This document shows positions 49,426-58,133 of a DNA stretch of 64,000 nt, in pieces. Below the pieces are notes generated by a model, which ran no database searches, had not been told where the DNA came from, and saw nothing but the letters and a program-made list of their open reading frames with translations. A program made the translations under genes and the position numbers. Where the stretch lies: the NCBI GenBank assembly GCA_035555975.1, contig DATMFV010000010.1, positions 1 through 64,000 on the forward strand. Reading direction: 5' to 3'. The stretch comes from DATMFV01 sp035555975. Its GTDB lineage: Bacteria; Verrucomicrobiota; Verrucomicrobiia; Chthoniobacterales; Chthoniobacteraceae. Numbering within the stretch: position 1 is the stretch's first letter; every line of letters starts with the position of its first letter.

Positions 49426-52079
49426 TGATGAACTGGATTTACTTTGTTTTAATCGGAGCTTCCTTCGCGAGTTTTTCCGTCGCGCGCTCGCACGCTGCGG
49501 CAAAACCTCCCGAGGCGCCAAAGACCCGGGGGGAAGCGGCGGCGGAAGAGCGCCCGCTCTCGAAGTTTGAGAAAGGTTTCTTCCTCGAGAAGCATCCGGA
49601 ATGGCTTTCCCCCGAGCCGGAAGCGATCCGCGCCCTGGTCGCGAAGTCCGCCGGGCGCCCGGCGGTTCTGGTCGGGGCCGCCCGGGAACTGATTGCTGCG
49701 GGCAGGAACGATTCCGCGCGGATTCTCCTCAATGCCGTGCTGGAGAGCGTGCCGGAGAATGCCACAGTGACCCGCGACGGCGCGAAGGCCCCGGTCAACC
49801 TCCTGTTGCGGGAGGCGACGCTGGCCCACGCCCTTCGCTATCAACTCGAGCCTTCGCCCGGCGATCTCGAAGCGACCCGGCGGCTCCTGCTCGGGTTTGC
49901 CGGGGCGATGCCGTACTGGCCTTTGAAGCTGAACCGGACGGGCAAGGCGGAGAGCAACTGGGTGGCGCAGGATCATCCGCGCATCTATCAACAATTCGGC
50001 TCGGGCGGCCTCTGGGGGCAGTGGTATCATCTCGACCTGAGAGGTAGCTACCCTTTGTTGCAGGCATATGACCTGACGGCGGGCCATTTTTCAGCCGATG
50101 AACGAAGGGCGATCGAAGAAGGTCTCTTTCTTTTTCAGGTGGGTTTGATTGAGCGCTGGCCGGAGATCTACCACAACACCATCGTCTACAAGCTTGACGG
50201 CCTGCTCCGTTACGGGCTGGTGCTCCATCGCCCGGAGTTGATCCACCGGGCGGTCGGTTTGATCATCCGGCTTTTTCACATCGGTTTTTCCCCGGACGGT
50301 TTCTGGCAGGAAGGCACTCCCGCCTACCATCGCCAGGTGGCGAGCCGGATGACGGGGAGTTTTCCCGCCCTGCTCAAAGGATACAGCGATCCGCCCGGGT
50401 GGCGGCATCCGCAGACGGGGAAGCGTTTCGATGATCTCGACCTTGAAAAAACCTTTGGGGCGGCAATGGCCCGGATCAGGCGTTCGCAGGAAAAGATCAC
50501 CCTGCCCGACGGGTACATCGCGGCGCTCAACGACACCGATCCGGACTACTACACCACTGCGCCGAAAAGCGTCTCCCGCGCCGAACTGCTCGGGACCTCC
50601 GGTTATGCCGTGCTCGGATCAGGCCGGGGCGAACACCAGCAGCAGCTTTACCTCAATTATAGCGGCACTTTCGGCCATGAACATTACGATGCCAACGCCA
50701 TCCATTGGTATGCGCTGGGAACGCGGCTCGTGGACGAAACCCGTTACCGGCCGATTCAAGGTTCCGACTCCAGCCGCGCGTGGTCGAGCAACACCTACGC
50801 GCACCAGACGGTGGTGATCGACGAAGCCAACCAGCCCGGGTCGTCCGCCAAACCGCAGCGGGCGTTCACGCAAGACGACGCCATCGAAGGGGTGGTCGAA
50901 TGGCCGCTTCGCAAAAGAAGCGCCGGGACCCGTCACATGGGCGATCTCCTTCTCTTTGACGGAAGCCGGGAGGCGCTTCAGGCGGTCGAAGTCGAGGGGA
51001 AGAAAGCGTACGGCGGGAAGGCCGGGCTTTACCGGAGGACGATCCTCAAGGTCGACCTCGGCGGTGGGGAAGGGTATCTGGTCGATTTCTTTCGCGTGAA
51101 GGGAGGCAACCTCCATGACTATATGCTGCATGGACCGCTGGCGCTGCCGTACCGGGCGGAGTTTTCGGTGCCGCTTGCGCCTGCATCCGGCAGCCTGGGA
51201 CCGAAGAACGCTGATCCCTATTACTACAAAGGTTCGCAACTGCCCCGCTATATCGACCTGGTGGAGCGCGGGGAAGCCGCGGCTCCGTGGCAGGTGACCT
51301 TTACGGCGGAAAACGGGATCGGGCTTCGTTCATGGATGGTTTGCCCCCATCCCGTTGAGATCCTCTCCGGCACGGCTCCCGCAATCAACCGCCTTGGTGA
51401 TGCGCCCTTTGTCGCCGTCCGGCAGGGCGGGGGCGAGAGTTTCTTTATCGCCGTTCACGAGGCGTACCGGGGCAAGCCGCAGCTTCACGGCGCGCGCCTG
51501 CTGGCCTCGCCGGAGAATGCCGAAGGAGGCGTGGTGCTCGAGATCGATCTGGGCGAGCGCCGTCACCGGGTCTTTTCGACGCTTGGCGCGGAGCGGAGCG
51601 TGACCTTCACGGAGCCGGGCGGGGAATCAGTTCTCAACGGGCGGCTCGGCTGGCTGGAGATGGAGGAGGGGAAGGTCGCGCGCGCCTCGCTCTGGGATGG
51701 AACCCGCCTTGCCTGGCCCGGCGGCGAGGTGCAACAGCCGCGCCCGGCGTTTGAAGGAGAAGTCACCGGAACGCTGCGGCGCGAAGCGGGGGACGCTGGC
51801 GATGCCGTGCGGGTCGCCGCGACCCTGCCGACCGACGGCTCGCTGGTCGGCCGCATCGTTCATGTCGATCTGGGGGGTGAGTTGACCTGGTCGTACCGGA
51901 TCGAAAAGGTTGAGGCCGACCACGCCCAAGGGCAGGAGGAGGGGAGCCTTCTCCATCTGGAGCACGACCCGGGGTTCAGCATCGACCCCAACGGTCTTGC
52001 CAAAATGCTTTACCACCCCGGCTGGGGAACCCGCAAGGGGGTCACCTTCCGGATTCCGCTCCAGGCGGGGTTGGAGTAA
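49425..52079 (+). CDS. Heparinase II/III-like polysaccharide lyase
   Basis: 884 aa. Signal peptide MMNWIYFVLIGASFASFSVARSHA. Residues ~100-400 form an alpha/alpha-toroid (SNWVAQDHPRIYQQFGSGGLWGQWYHLDL; ERWPEIYHNTIVYKLDGLLRYGLVLH; FWQEGTPAYHRQ). The heparinase II/III-type beta-sandwich starts near 400 with the metal/catalytic block FGHEHYDANAIHWYALG and TYAHQTVVID. Enzymes of this architecture (PL12, PL15, PL17, PL21) cleave uronic-acid polysaccharides by beta-elimination; the exact family and substrate are not determinable by eye. Third gene of the fourth cassette. Convergent with the enolase-superfamily gene. Confidence 0.88.
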   Translation: MMNWIYFVLIGASFASFSVARSHAAAKPPEAPKTRGEAAAEERPLSKFEKGFFLEKHPEWLSPEPEAIRALVAKSAGRPAVLVGAARELIAAGRNDSARILLNAVLESVPENATVTRDGAKAPVNLLLREATLAHALRYQLEPSPGDLEATRRLLLGFAGAMPYWPLKLNRTGKAESNWVAQDHPRIYQQFGSGGLWGQWYHLDLRGSYPLLQAYDLTAGHFSADERRAIEEGLFLFQVGLIERWPEIYHNTIVYKLDGLLRYGLVLHRPELIHRAVGLIIRLFHIGFSPDGFWQEGTPAYHRQVASRMTGSFPALLKGYSDPPGWRHPQTGKRFDDLDLEKTFGAAMARIRRSQEKITLPDGYIAALNDTDPDYYTTAPKSVSRAELLGTSGYAVLGSGRGEHQQQLYLNYSGTFGHEHYDANAIHWYALGTRLVDETRYRPIQGSDSSRAWSSNTYAHQTVVIDEANQPGSSAKPQRAFTQDDAIEGVVEWPLRKRSAGTRHMGDLLLFDGSREALQAVEVEGKKAYGGKAGLYRRTILKVDLGGGEGYLVDFFRVKGGNLHDYMLHGPLALPYRAEFSVPLAPASGSLGPKNADPYYYKGSQLPRYIDLVERGEAAAPWQVTFTAENGIGLRSWMVCPHPVEILSGTAPAINRLGDAPFVAVRQGGGESFFIAVHEAYRGKPQLHGARLLASPENAEGGVVLEIDLGERRHRVFSTLGAERSVTFTEPGGESVLNGRLGWLEMEEGKVARASLWDGTRLAWPGGEVQQPRPAFEGEVTGTLRREAGDAGDAVRVAATLPTDGSLVGRIVHVDLGGELTWSYRIEKVEADHAQGQEEGSLLHLEHDPGFSIDPNGLAKMLYHPGWGTRKGVTFRIPLQAGLE

Positions 52080-52087
52080 CCCGTAGA

Positions 52088-53251
52088 TCAGCAGATCGCC
52101 AGCGGGCGGAGTTTTTCCAACTGCGGCACGACGCCGAGCCCGGGCCCGGGAGGGAGCGGGTAGGCTCCATCGGCGGGCTGGAGCGACGGGGCGTAATAGT
52201 TGTCGGAGATCGCCAACTGGGTCGGCTGGTACTCCAGCACGTCGAGGCCGGGAGCGGCGGCGGCCATATGGAGGGTAGCGGCTGTATAGATCCCCAGCCC
52301 CGCGCCGAGGTGGAACGCGACCGGTGTATTAAACGCCGAGCAGAGCGCGACGATGCGCCGCCCTTCGGTGATGCCGACGCGCCCGATATCGGGCTGGGCG
52401 ATGTCGATCGCGCCGCGCGAAAGGCGGTCGAGAAAGTGGTAGCGTGTCCGGTATTCCTCGCCCAGAGCGTGCGCCATCGGCAACTGCCGTGGCATGACCG
52501 CCTGGTTGGCCGCGTTTTCCGGGGTGAGCGGGCATTCCAGCCAGTGAATGCGGTACGGCTCCAGCGCCTTGCCGAGGTCGATCGCCTGGCGAAGGTCAAA
52601 GGCCCAATGCGCGTCGATGGTGATTTCGAGCTTCCCTCCGAACTCCCTGCGGAGCGCGGCGAGGTGTTCGACATGGGCCTCGATCGTCGGTTCATAGGAA
52701 AACTTGAACCGGTGAAAACCGCGTTCCAGCCAGTGCGCCACCTGCCCGAGTTCCTCGTCGATCGTTTTGGCGGGCACGCCGGAAATATAGCATGGGATCT
52801 GCGAACGGTAAGCGCCGCCGAGCATCCGGTAGAGCGGCAGGTTGGCGGCGCGCGCCGCGATGTCCCAGAGGGCGATGTCGCAGGCCGCAATGGCGTCGGG
52901 CAGGAACCCGGCATCGTGACCGCGCTCCCTCATCAGGTCATAGAGACGGTCGCGGAGCACCGCCGGTTCGCGCGGATCGGCGTCGATGAGGACCGGCGCG
53001 AGCAGTTCCTTTACCAGGATGGCGAGCACTTCCGGGACGATGCACGCCTGCGCTTCGCCGAAACCTTCGATCCCCTCGTCGGTCACGATCCGCACCAGCA
53101 TGCTTTCGGTATTGCTCGGGTAGATCGCCCGGTAGTACCGATGGGAAAGGTAGCGTTTCCCCCTGGTCTCATTTTCGGCCGGGGCATGACCGCCGTAGTA
53201 GGGATGACCGGGGATGGAAAAGGCGAAACATTCAACTTCGGTGATACGCAT
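52088..53251 (-). CDS. Enolase-superfamily sugar acid dehydratase/racemase-like protein
   Basis: 387 aa, cytoplasmic, mandelate racemase/muconate lactonising enzyme family. The capping domain is N-terminal (GIEGFGEAQACIVPEVLA). Metal ligands are visible as Asp213 (IDAHWAF), Glu239 (WLECPL) and Glu265 (LGEEYRT), with the general-base side at His314 (FHLGAG) and a QPDIGRVGITE block. At the usual K-x-K there is R-F-K, keeping only the second Lys. It may dehydrate aldonic or uronic acids released by the neighbouring lyases. It follows the GH20 gene by 54 bp on the same strand. Confidence 0.9.
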   Translation of the reverse strand: MRITEVECFAFSIPGHPYYGGHAPAENETRGKRYLSHRYYRAIYPSNTESMLVRIVTDEGIEGFGEAQACIVPEVLAILVKELLAPVLIDADPREPAVLRDRLYDLMRERGHDAGFLPDAIAACDIALWDIAARAANLPLYRMLGGAYRSQIPCYISGVPAKTIDEELGQVAHWLERGFHRFKFSYEPTIEAHVEHLAALRREFGGKLEITIDAHWAFDLRQAIDLGKALEPYRIHWLECPLTPENAANQAVMPRQLPMAHALGEEYRTRYHFLDRLSRGAIDIAQPDIGRVGITEGRRIVALCSAFNTPVAFHLGAGLGIYTAATLHMAAAAPGLDVLEYQPTQLAISDNYYAPSLQPADGAYPLPPGPGLGVVPQLEKLRPLAIC

Positions 53252-53305
53252 GGTGGAATCAGATGAAATGAAATATTGCGAAAAGCGTCAACGCCCGGGT
53301 TCTGT

Positions 53306-54814
53306 TTACTTTTCTTCCGCAGTTCCCTCGAGGTGAAACGCCTGGTCGGCCATCGTGGCAGCATAGGGTGCGGTCGGCGCGACCGGTTTTCCATGCCGGC
53401 GGTTCCACATGAAATAACCGCGATAGACGTACGGCAGCTCCACGGCCTGCCATGCGTGAGGCGAAAGATCGCGGCAACAGGTTTGGTGATGGTGCATGAT
53501 GGGGTGAACCTTCAGGTCAAACGTTTCGTGGTCCTCCTCATCTGCGATGCCGGTGGCGGGGTGCGGGTTCCAGGCAAACTGGGCTCCCGCGAAGAGAGTG
53601 ATGAAGCGTTCCCGGAGGTCGTTGCGTCCCCAGAAGGCGATGTCGATCCCCCAGAGCCGCCCGGTGCCGGCGGCAAGCCTGCACCAGAGGCGGGTCGCTT
53701 CATAGGCTCCGCGATGGTGGCCCATGCTTTGCCCGGCCATGGGAAACCATTTCCGCCCGCTCCCGGCATAGGCGGCGACATTTTTTTCAATCGCCTTCCG
53801 ATTGCGAATCCAGTAATTCCACGGCTGGAGAATGAGATCCGAACCGGACGGCAGTTCCCGACCGGCGTGGTCCGCATAGGCGAAAAGCTGAAAATCGCGG
53901 CCCCGTTGTTCGCCGATTTCCTTCACCATGGAGGTGTAACGCGCAATCATGTCACAAGGGGTGAAACCGGGCGGCAGATCGGCACCCGGGAACCATTGCG
54001 CTTCATCAAGGCCGAGGTGGAGATACCGCGTTTGCGGGACGGTATCGACCAGTTCCACGAGCATTTTCCTGACCAGGTCAAAGGTTGCCTCACAGATCAG
54101 AAAAGAACTGCCGCCATACATTCCCGGGCCGCCCCGCAACTCCGGATAATGGTAGACCAGGGAGGCAACATGCCCCCACGTCTCCACTTCCAGAAGGACT
54201 TTAATGCCGTACCCCGCTGCCTCTTCGATCAGCGGCCCCAGTTCCGCAAGCGGGATGGCGTACGGGTTTTCCGAGCCGAAGGGAAGGGTCGGGAAGCGTA
54301 CTCCGCACAATTCGTCGTCGATCAGATGAAGATGCAGCAGATTGATCTTGAGACGCATCAGTTGCCTGAGCAGCTTGCGCAACATTTCCAGCGACCAGAT
54401 GCTTCGCCCCAAGTCGACCATGAACGCCCGGTGCGGGATCGCCGGGGCATCCGCAATCCGCAGGCGGGGCCAGGCGGCGCTGCGGGAAAAAAGGGTGATG
54501 ATCTGCGCGAGAGTGACCAGCCCGTACCGTTTCCCCGCCTCGGTGGAAAAGGAAAGGAGCGCCTCCTTTTCCCCAAGGGTCAATTCATACCCTTCCCGCG
54601 GAAGCTCGCTTTCCGGCGTGTGAAAGCGAAGGGTGAACGGTGCGTCGTCGCGAAGGCTGAACCCGCCGTCGCGAAGGTCGTCCATGGCCCAGTCAGGGAG
54701 GTTGTCGGCCCGGATGGCTTTCGGAGCCGGAAAAGTGCCGGTGATCTCGAGATGTTGCGGATAGGGCCAGAGCATTTCGAGTTTTCCGGCGAGCGCGGTG
54801 GTGTCGGTTTCCAT
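53306..54814 (-). CDS. GH20-like beta-hexosaminidase family protein
   Basis: 502 aa from the ATG at 54814 (a GTG sits one codon upstream). The N-terminal GH20b-like domain ends in EAGKRYGLVTLAQIITLF. The barrel begins IPHRAFMVDLGRSIWSLEMLRKLLRQLMRLKINLLHLHLID, as in GH20, and has the catalytic Asp-Glu pair D270-E271 in YLHLGLDEAQW. No signal peptide, so action on imported oligosaccharide in the cytoplasm is likely, removing terminal N-acetylhexosamine. Lies between the sialate-O-acetylesterase-like and enolase-superfamily genes, all on the minus strand. Confidence 0.88.
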   Translation of the reverse strand: METDTTALAGKLEMLWPYPQHLEITGTFPAPKAIRADNLPDWAMDDLRDGGFSLRDDAPFTLRFHTPESELPREGYELTLGEKEALLSFSTEAGKRYGLVTLAQIITLFSRSAAWPRLRIADAPAIPHRAFMVDLGRSIWSLEMLRKLLRQLMRLKINLLHLHLIDDELCGVRFPTLPFGSENPYAIPLAELGPLIEEAAGYGIKVLLEVETWGHVASLVYHYPELRGGPGMYGGSSFLICEATFDLVRKMLVELVDTVPQTRYLHLGLDEAQWFPGADLPPGFTPCDMIARYTSMVKEIGEQRGRDFQLFAYADHAGRELPSGSDLILQPWNYWIRNRKAIEKNVAAYAGSGRKWFPMAGQSMGHHRGAYEATRLWCRLAAGTGRLWGIDIAFWGRNDLRERFITLFAGAQFAWNPHPATGIADEEDHETFDLKVHPIMHHHQTCCRDLSPHAWQAVELPYVYRGYFMWNRRHGKPVAPTAPYAATMADQAFHLEGTAEEK

Positions 54815-54942
54815 CACCCCTAAACCGATACCCGGAAGCGCTCTTCTGCACTAGATAAAAAGAGCCTGTTCTATCGAGGGTCGTTTTTTCTTGGGGGGCG
54901 GGAGGCGCGCTCCGCGTCAATCGGAAGTAAAGCCAGCGGCTT

Positions 54943-56442
54943 TCACGACACCGCGCCGGGCGGGAGGTAGCGCCCCCCCTCGGTGGAAAGCGGGAAATCG
55001 TCGGTCCGGAACGGCGCGGCGGGGAGACCGGCGGCATTGTAGAGGTTGCAGGTCGGGTTGTCGGCCCAGGCATAGCGGACGGCGACCGGTTCGGGCACTT
55101 CGGGGGAGGAGACGATGACGGTTTCGCCTTCGATCCGCGCCTGCGCCCAGTGGAAGCAGCGATCGGCCCCGCAGATGGCAAACCCCTCCAGCTCGGAGCC
55201 GGGGCTGTTGCGCAAAAGCGTCGCTTCGGTCGGCCCGGTGGAGCGAAGGCGGTAGGTGGCGGGGAGTTCGCGGGCGAACAGCCCCTCTTGCGAATGGCGG
55301 AAACGCAAGTGCGCTTCGCCGCCCCGGATTTCCAGCGAGTCATAACGCGGCCCGGAGAACGGGACCTCCCGATGGTAGCTATTGGCGAGCGCGATGGCGG
55401 CGAGGCGCTCTCCCGCCGTCCGTTTGTCGCGCGGGTGGATGTCAGCCTCCTCACCGGCGTCGATCAACACCGCTTCGCCGGTGGCCGCCACGGAGAGGGT
55501 CCGCTCCTGCGCCTCGCGCAGTTCGGCCCAGGTACTTTCCCCGGGGCGGGCGCTTTTGGGCCCATAATTGGCGATCTGGCAATAGTAGAAAGGAAGCTCG
55601 CCCTGCGCCCAATGGGTGCGCCAGTCGTGGACGAGAAGCGGAAAGGCGGTCCGGTAGGCGGCGGCGCGGGAGACGTTGGACTCTCCCTGATACCAGAGAA
55701 AGCCGCTCACGCCATAACCGCGAAAGGGGGCGACCATGGTATGAAACAGGAACCCCGGGACGTGCCGCGCCTGCAACACCGCCTCTTCGGGTTCGTCGCC
55801 GGTCTGTGCCTTGAAATAAGCCCGCAGGCGGCGCTCGTCTTCGGCGAGTCGCGGATCGCTGTGGAGCGCGGTCCGGCTGATCCACGGCTCGATCGGCGTA
55901 TTGCCCCACGACGACTGGATGATGCCGACCGGTCGCTCCAGTTCGCCCACCAGTTTGCGGCCAAAGTAGTAACTGACCGCGCCGAATCTCGGGACGCTTT
56001 CCGGCGTGGCGACGATCCATTGCCCCTCGGCATCGTCCTGCGGCACGGCGGAAGCCGTCTTGCGGACGCGGAACTCCCGCAGCCGCGGCAGCGGTGGGGC
56101 GGCTTCGGCCCCGGCGGCGTGCGTGCTTTCGCAGACGAGCAGATCCATGTTCGACTGCCCGGAGCAGAACCAGACTTCGCCCAGCAGCACATCGACGATC
56201 TCCCTGCGTTCCTCGCCGCATTGCGCCACCAGCGTGTGCGGCCCCTCCCCGGCGGAGCGAAGATCAAGCGCGACGCTCCACGCCCCGTCCGCGCGAACCA
56301 GCGTCCGTGCGGAAACCCCCGCCAGCGAGACGAGCACCGGCTTTCCCGGCTGGCCCCGCCCCCGGATCGGCGTCCGCGCGGATGGCTTGAGGACGGCGTG
56401 GTCGGAAAAAACGGAAGGGAGGGAAAGCGAGGCCGGTTTCAT
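54943..56442 (-). CDS. Sialate O-acetylesterase-like SGNH hydrolase
   Basis: 499 aa, SASA-type fold. An N-terminal beta domain (LPSVFSDHAVLKPSARTPIRGRGQPG) precedes the catalytic domain with WFCSGQSNMDL (nucleophile Ser97), FLWYQGESN and DIHPRDKRTAGERL (Asp and His of the triad). The C-terminal beta domain covers ~390-499. Such enzymes remove acetyl groups from sialic acid or, in plant-degrading bacteria, from xylan and other glycans (CE20-like). There is no signal peptide, unlike most relatives, which suggests intracellular deacetylation of imported oligosaccharide together with the GH20 enzyme. Confidence 0.9.
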   Translation of the reverse strand: MKPASLSLPSVFSDHAVLKPSARTPIRGRGQPGKPVLVSLAGVSARTLVRADGAWSVALDLRSAGEGPHTLVAQCGEERREIVDVLLGEVWFCSGQSNMDLLVCESTHAAGAEAAPPLPRLREFRVRKTASAVPQDDAEGQWIVATPESVPRFGAVSYYFGRKLVGELERPVGIIQSSWGNTPIEPWISRTALHSDPRLAEDERRLRAYFKAQTGDEPEEAVLQARHVPGFLFHTMVAPFRGYGVSGFLWYQGESNVSRAAAYRTAFPLLVHDWRTHWAQGELPFYYCQIANYGPKSARPGESTWAELREAQERTLSVAATGEAVLIDAGEEADIHPRDKRTAGERLAAIALANSYHREVPFSGPRYDSLEIRGGEAHLRFRHSQEGLFARELPATYRLRSTGPTEATLLRNSPGSELEGFAICGADRCFHWAQARIEGETVIVSSPEVPEPVAVRYAWADNPTCNLYNAAGLPAAPFRTDDFPLSTEGGRYLPPGAVS

Positions 56443-56514
56443 GAAGAGGCAAAAGCCTAAGGCCCCACGGCGCGAAGGTAAAGACGGTTCCCGCCGCCCG
56501 CCGCCCCTGGGGGA

Positions 56515-57969
56515 TCAGCCGACGGCGATCCGCTTCGCCGCGGCGAGGCCCGATTGCAGCGCCCCTTCCATATAGCCGACAAACGGGTAGCAGGTATGTT
56601 CCCCGGCGAAGTGAAGGTGCCCGATCCCCGCGTGGAGAAGCGGCCCGAGGCGGGTGACCTGCCCCGGGGCCGGAAACGAATACCCGGCCCGCACCCACGG
56701 GTCGGAAGGCCAGTCGACGAAACGGGTCCGGACGACCTGTTGCGGGTAGTCGGGGTAAAAGGCGCTTAAAGCCGGGGCGAACGCGGCGTCGCCATCGGCA
56801 TGCCACGCCTCCCGGCAGCGTTGGGCCGCGTCTGCGCCGGAAAACGAGACCAGGGCGGCTTCGCGGGTCCGTTCGCCGTCGGTGCCGTCCCAGGTCATGC
56901 TGATCATCCCATCGCCCACTGCGGCGGCCCCGAGGTTTTCCGTTTCCCAGAAGCGCCGTTTCACGACGGAGAGGTGCTTGACGACCGCGCCCATCTGCGG
57001 TTGCAACGCTTCGGGAAGCGCCGGTTCAAAGGTGATCCTGTTCCAGACGCCGGGCGGGACGCTTAAAATCACATCGTCGGCTTCCAGCCGTTCGCCGCTG
57101 CCGGTGCGCACCGTCATTTTTCCGTTTCCGGCAACGATCGAGACCACCGCGACCCCAAGCCGGAGCCGCCCGCCGAGCGCTTTGGCGAGATGATGGGCGA
57201 GCCGCTGGTTGCCGCCCCGGCAGCGGTAAAGCTCGCTGTCGGTCCAGTACCGCTCCAGCCCGCCGCCCTTGACCTGGGCGAGGTTGGCAAGGTGGCTCTG
57301 CCGGTGCAGCGGCACCCCGTTGTAGGCGGCGAGTTGCGAGTCGTACGCCCGCTTGGCCAGCGGCGAGACATCGCACTTGCGCAGCCACCGGCCGGTATCG
57401 AGCCGGTCGAGTTCCGCTGCGCGCGGGCTTTTCCACGGTTCGTCGGCGTTGATCCGGGCGGCCTGCGCGGTCATCCGCTCGTTGACCGCGCTCATCTCTT
57501 CAAAAAGCGCGTTGGCTTCCGCGCGACCGAGCCGCCGCCCCTCCAGCACCACCGGCTGGTCGGGTTCGGCGTCGTCGGCTTCGATGAGATCGAGCCCGAA
57601 CCGGTCGGCAAACGCCAGCCACGCCGGCTGGTTGCTGCCGATCGATTCGCCGCCCGCTTCGATCTGCTTGTTCCGGATCAGGTCGCCAAAACTGATCACC
57701 CGCCCGCCGACGCGGTTGCGCGCTTCGAGCACGGTCACTTCACACCCGGCGTTCATCAGTTCATACGCCGCCGCGAGCCCCGAAAATCCGGCCCCGACGA
57801 CGATCACCCGCCGCCCCGCACCGCGACCGCGCGATTTCGCCAGCGCCGTCGCGCCGCTGGTCAACACCCCGGCGGAAGCCGCCAGCGCCAGCTTGAGAAA
57901 CGCCCTCCGGTCGATCTGCGCCGGGGGGCCGAACTGCCGTGCGAGCCGGGAAAAGAGCGTCTGTGACAT
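56515..57969 (-). CDS. Flavin-containing amine oxidase, Tat-exported
   Basis: 484 aa. The leader MSQTLFSRLARQFG...IDRRAFLKLALAASAGVLTSG has a twin-arginine motif (RRAFLKL), so export after folding with FAD is expected. The FAD-binding VIVVGAGFSGLAAAYEL and EARNRVGGR, a central GGNQRLAHHLAKALGG and the C-terminal FAGEHTCYPFVGYMEGALQSGLAAA are typical of monoamine oxidase/LSD1-like enzymes. It would oxidise an amine in the periplasm with H2O2 release; the substrate is unknown. Stands between the GH20 group and the giant toroid/propeller gene, with 164 bp of non-coding DNA upstream. Confidence 0.9.
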   Translation of the reverse strand: MSQTLFSRLARQFGPPAQIDRRAFLKLALAASAGVLTSGATALAKSRGRGAGRRVIVVGAGFSGLAAAYELMNAGCEVTVLEARNRVGGRVISFGDLIRNKQIEAGGESIGSNQPAWLAFADRFGLDLIEADDAEPDQPVVLEGRRLGRAEANALFEEMSAVNERMTAQAARINADEPWKSPRAAELDRLDTGRWLRKCDVSPLAKRAYDSQLAAYNGVPLHRQSHLANLAQVKGGGLERYWTDSELYRCRGGNQRLAHHLAKALGGRLRLGVAVVSIVAGNGKMTVRTGSGERLEADDVILSVPPGVWNRITFEPALPEALQPQMGAVVKHLSVVKRRFWETENLGAAAVGDGMISMTWDGTDGERTREAALVSFSGADAAQRCREAWHADGDAAFAPALSAFYPDYPQQVVRTRFVDWPSDPWVRAGYSFPAPGQVTRLGPLLHAGIGHLHFAGEHTCYPFVGYMEGALQSGLAAAKRIAVG

Positions 57970-58133
57970 AAGGAGGACCCAGCATCGACGAGCCGCCCCC
58001 TTTCGCACAAGTCTATTCGATCCGCGCCCGATGGTCCACCAGACCCCGGGCCAGGCGTTCATCGTGGCTGCTCCCGAGAGCGGTTGGGGAGGGGTAGTAG
58101 GGCGGGTTGCCTCCCACGCAGGAGACGGTGATG

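Noticed and set aside
57970..58133. Small gene between the amine oxidase and the giant protein
   Set aside because: The only open frames are extensions of neighbours with no start signal or motif.
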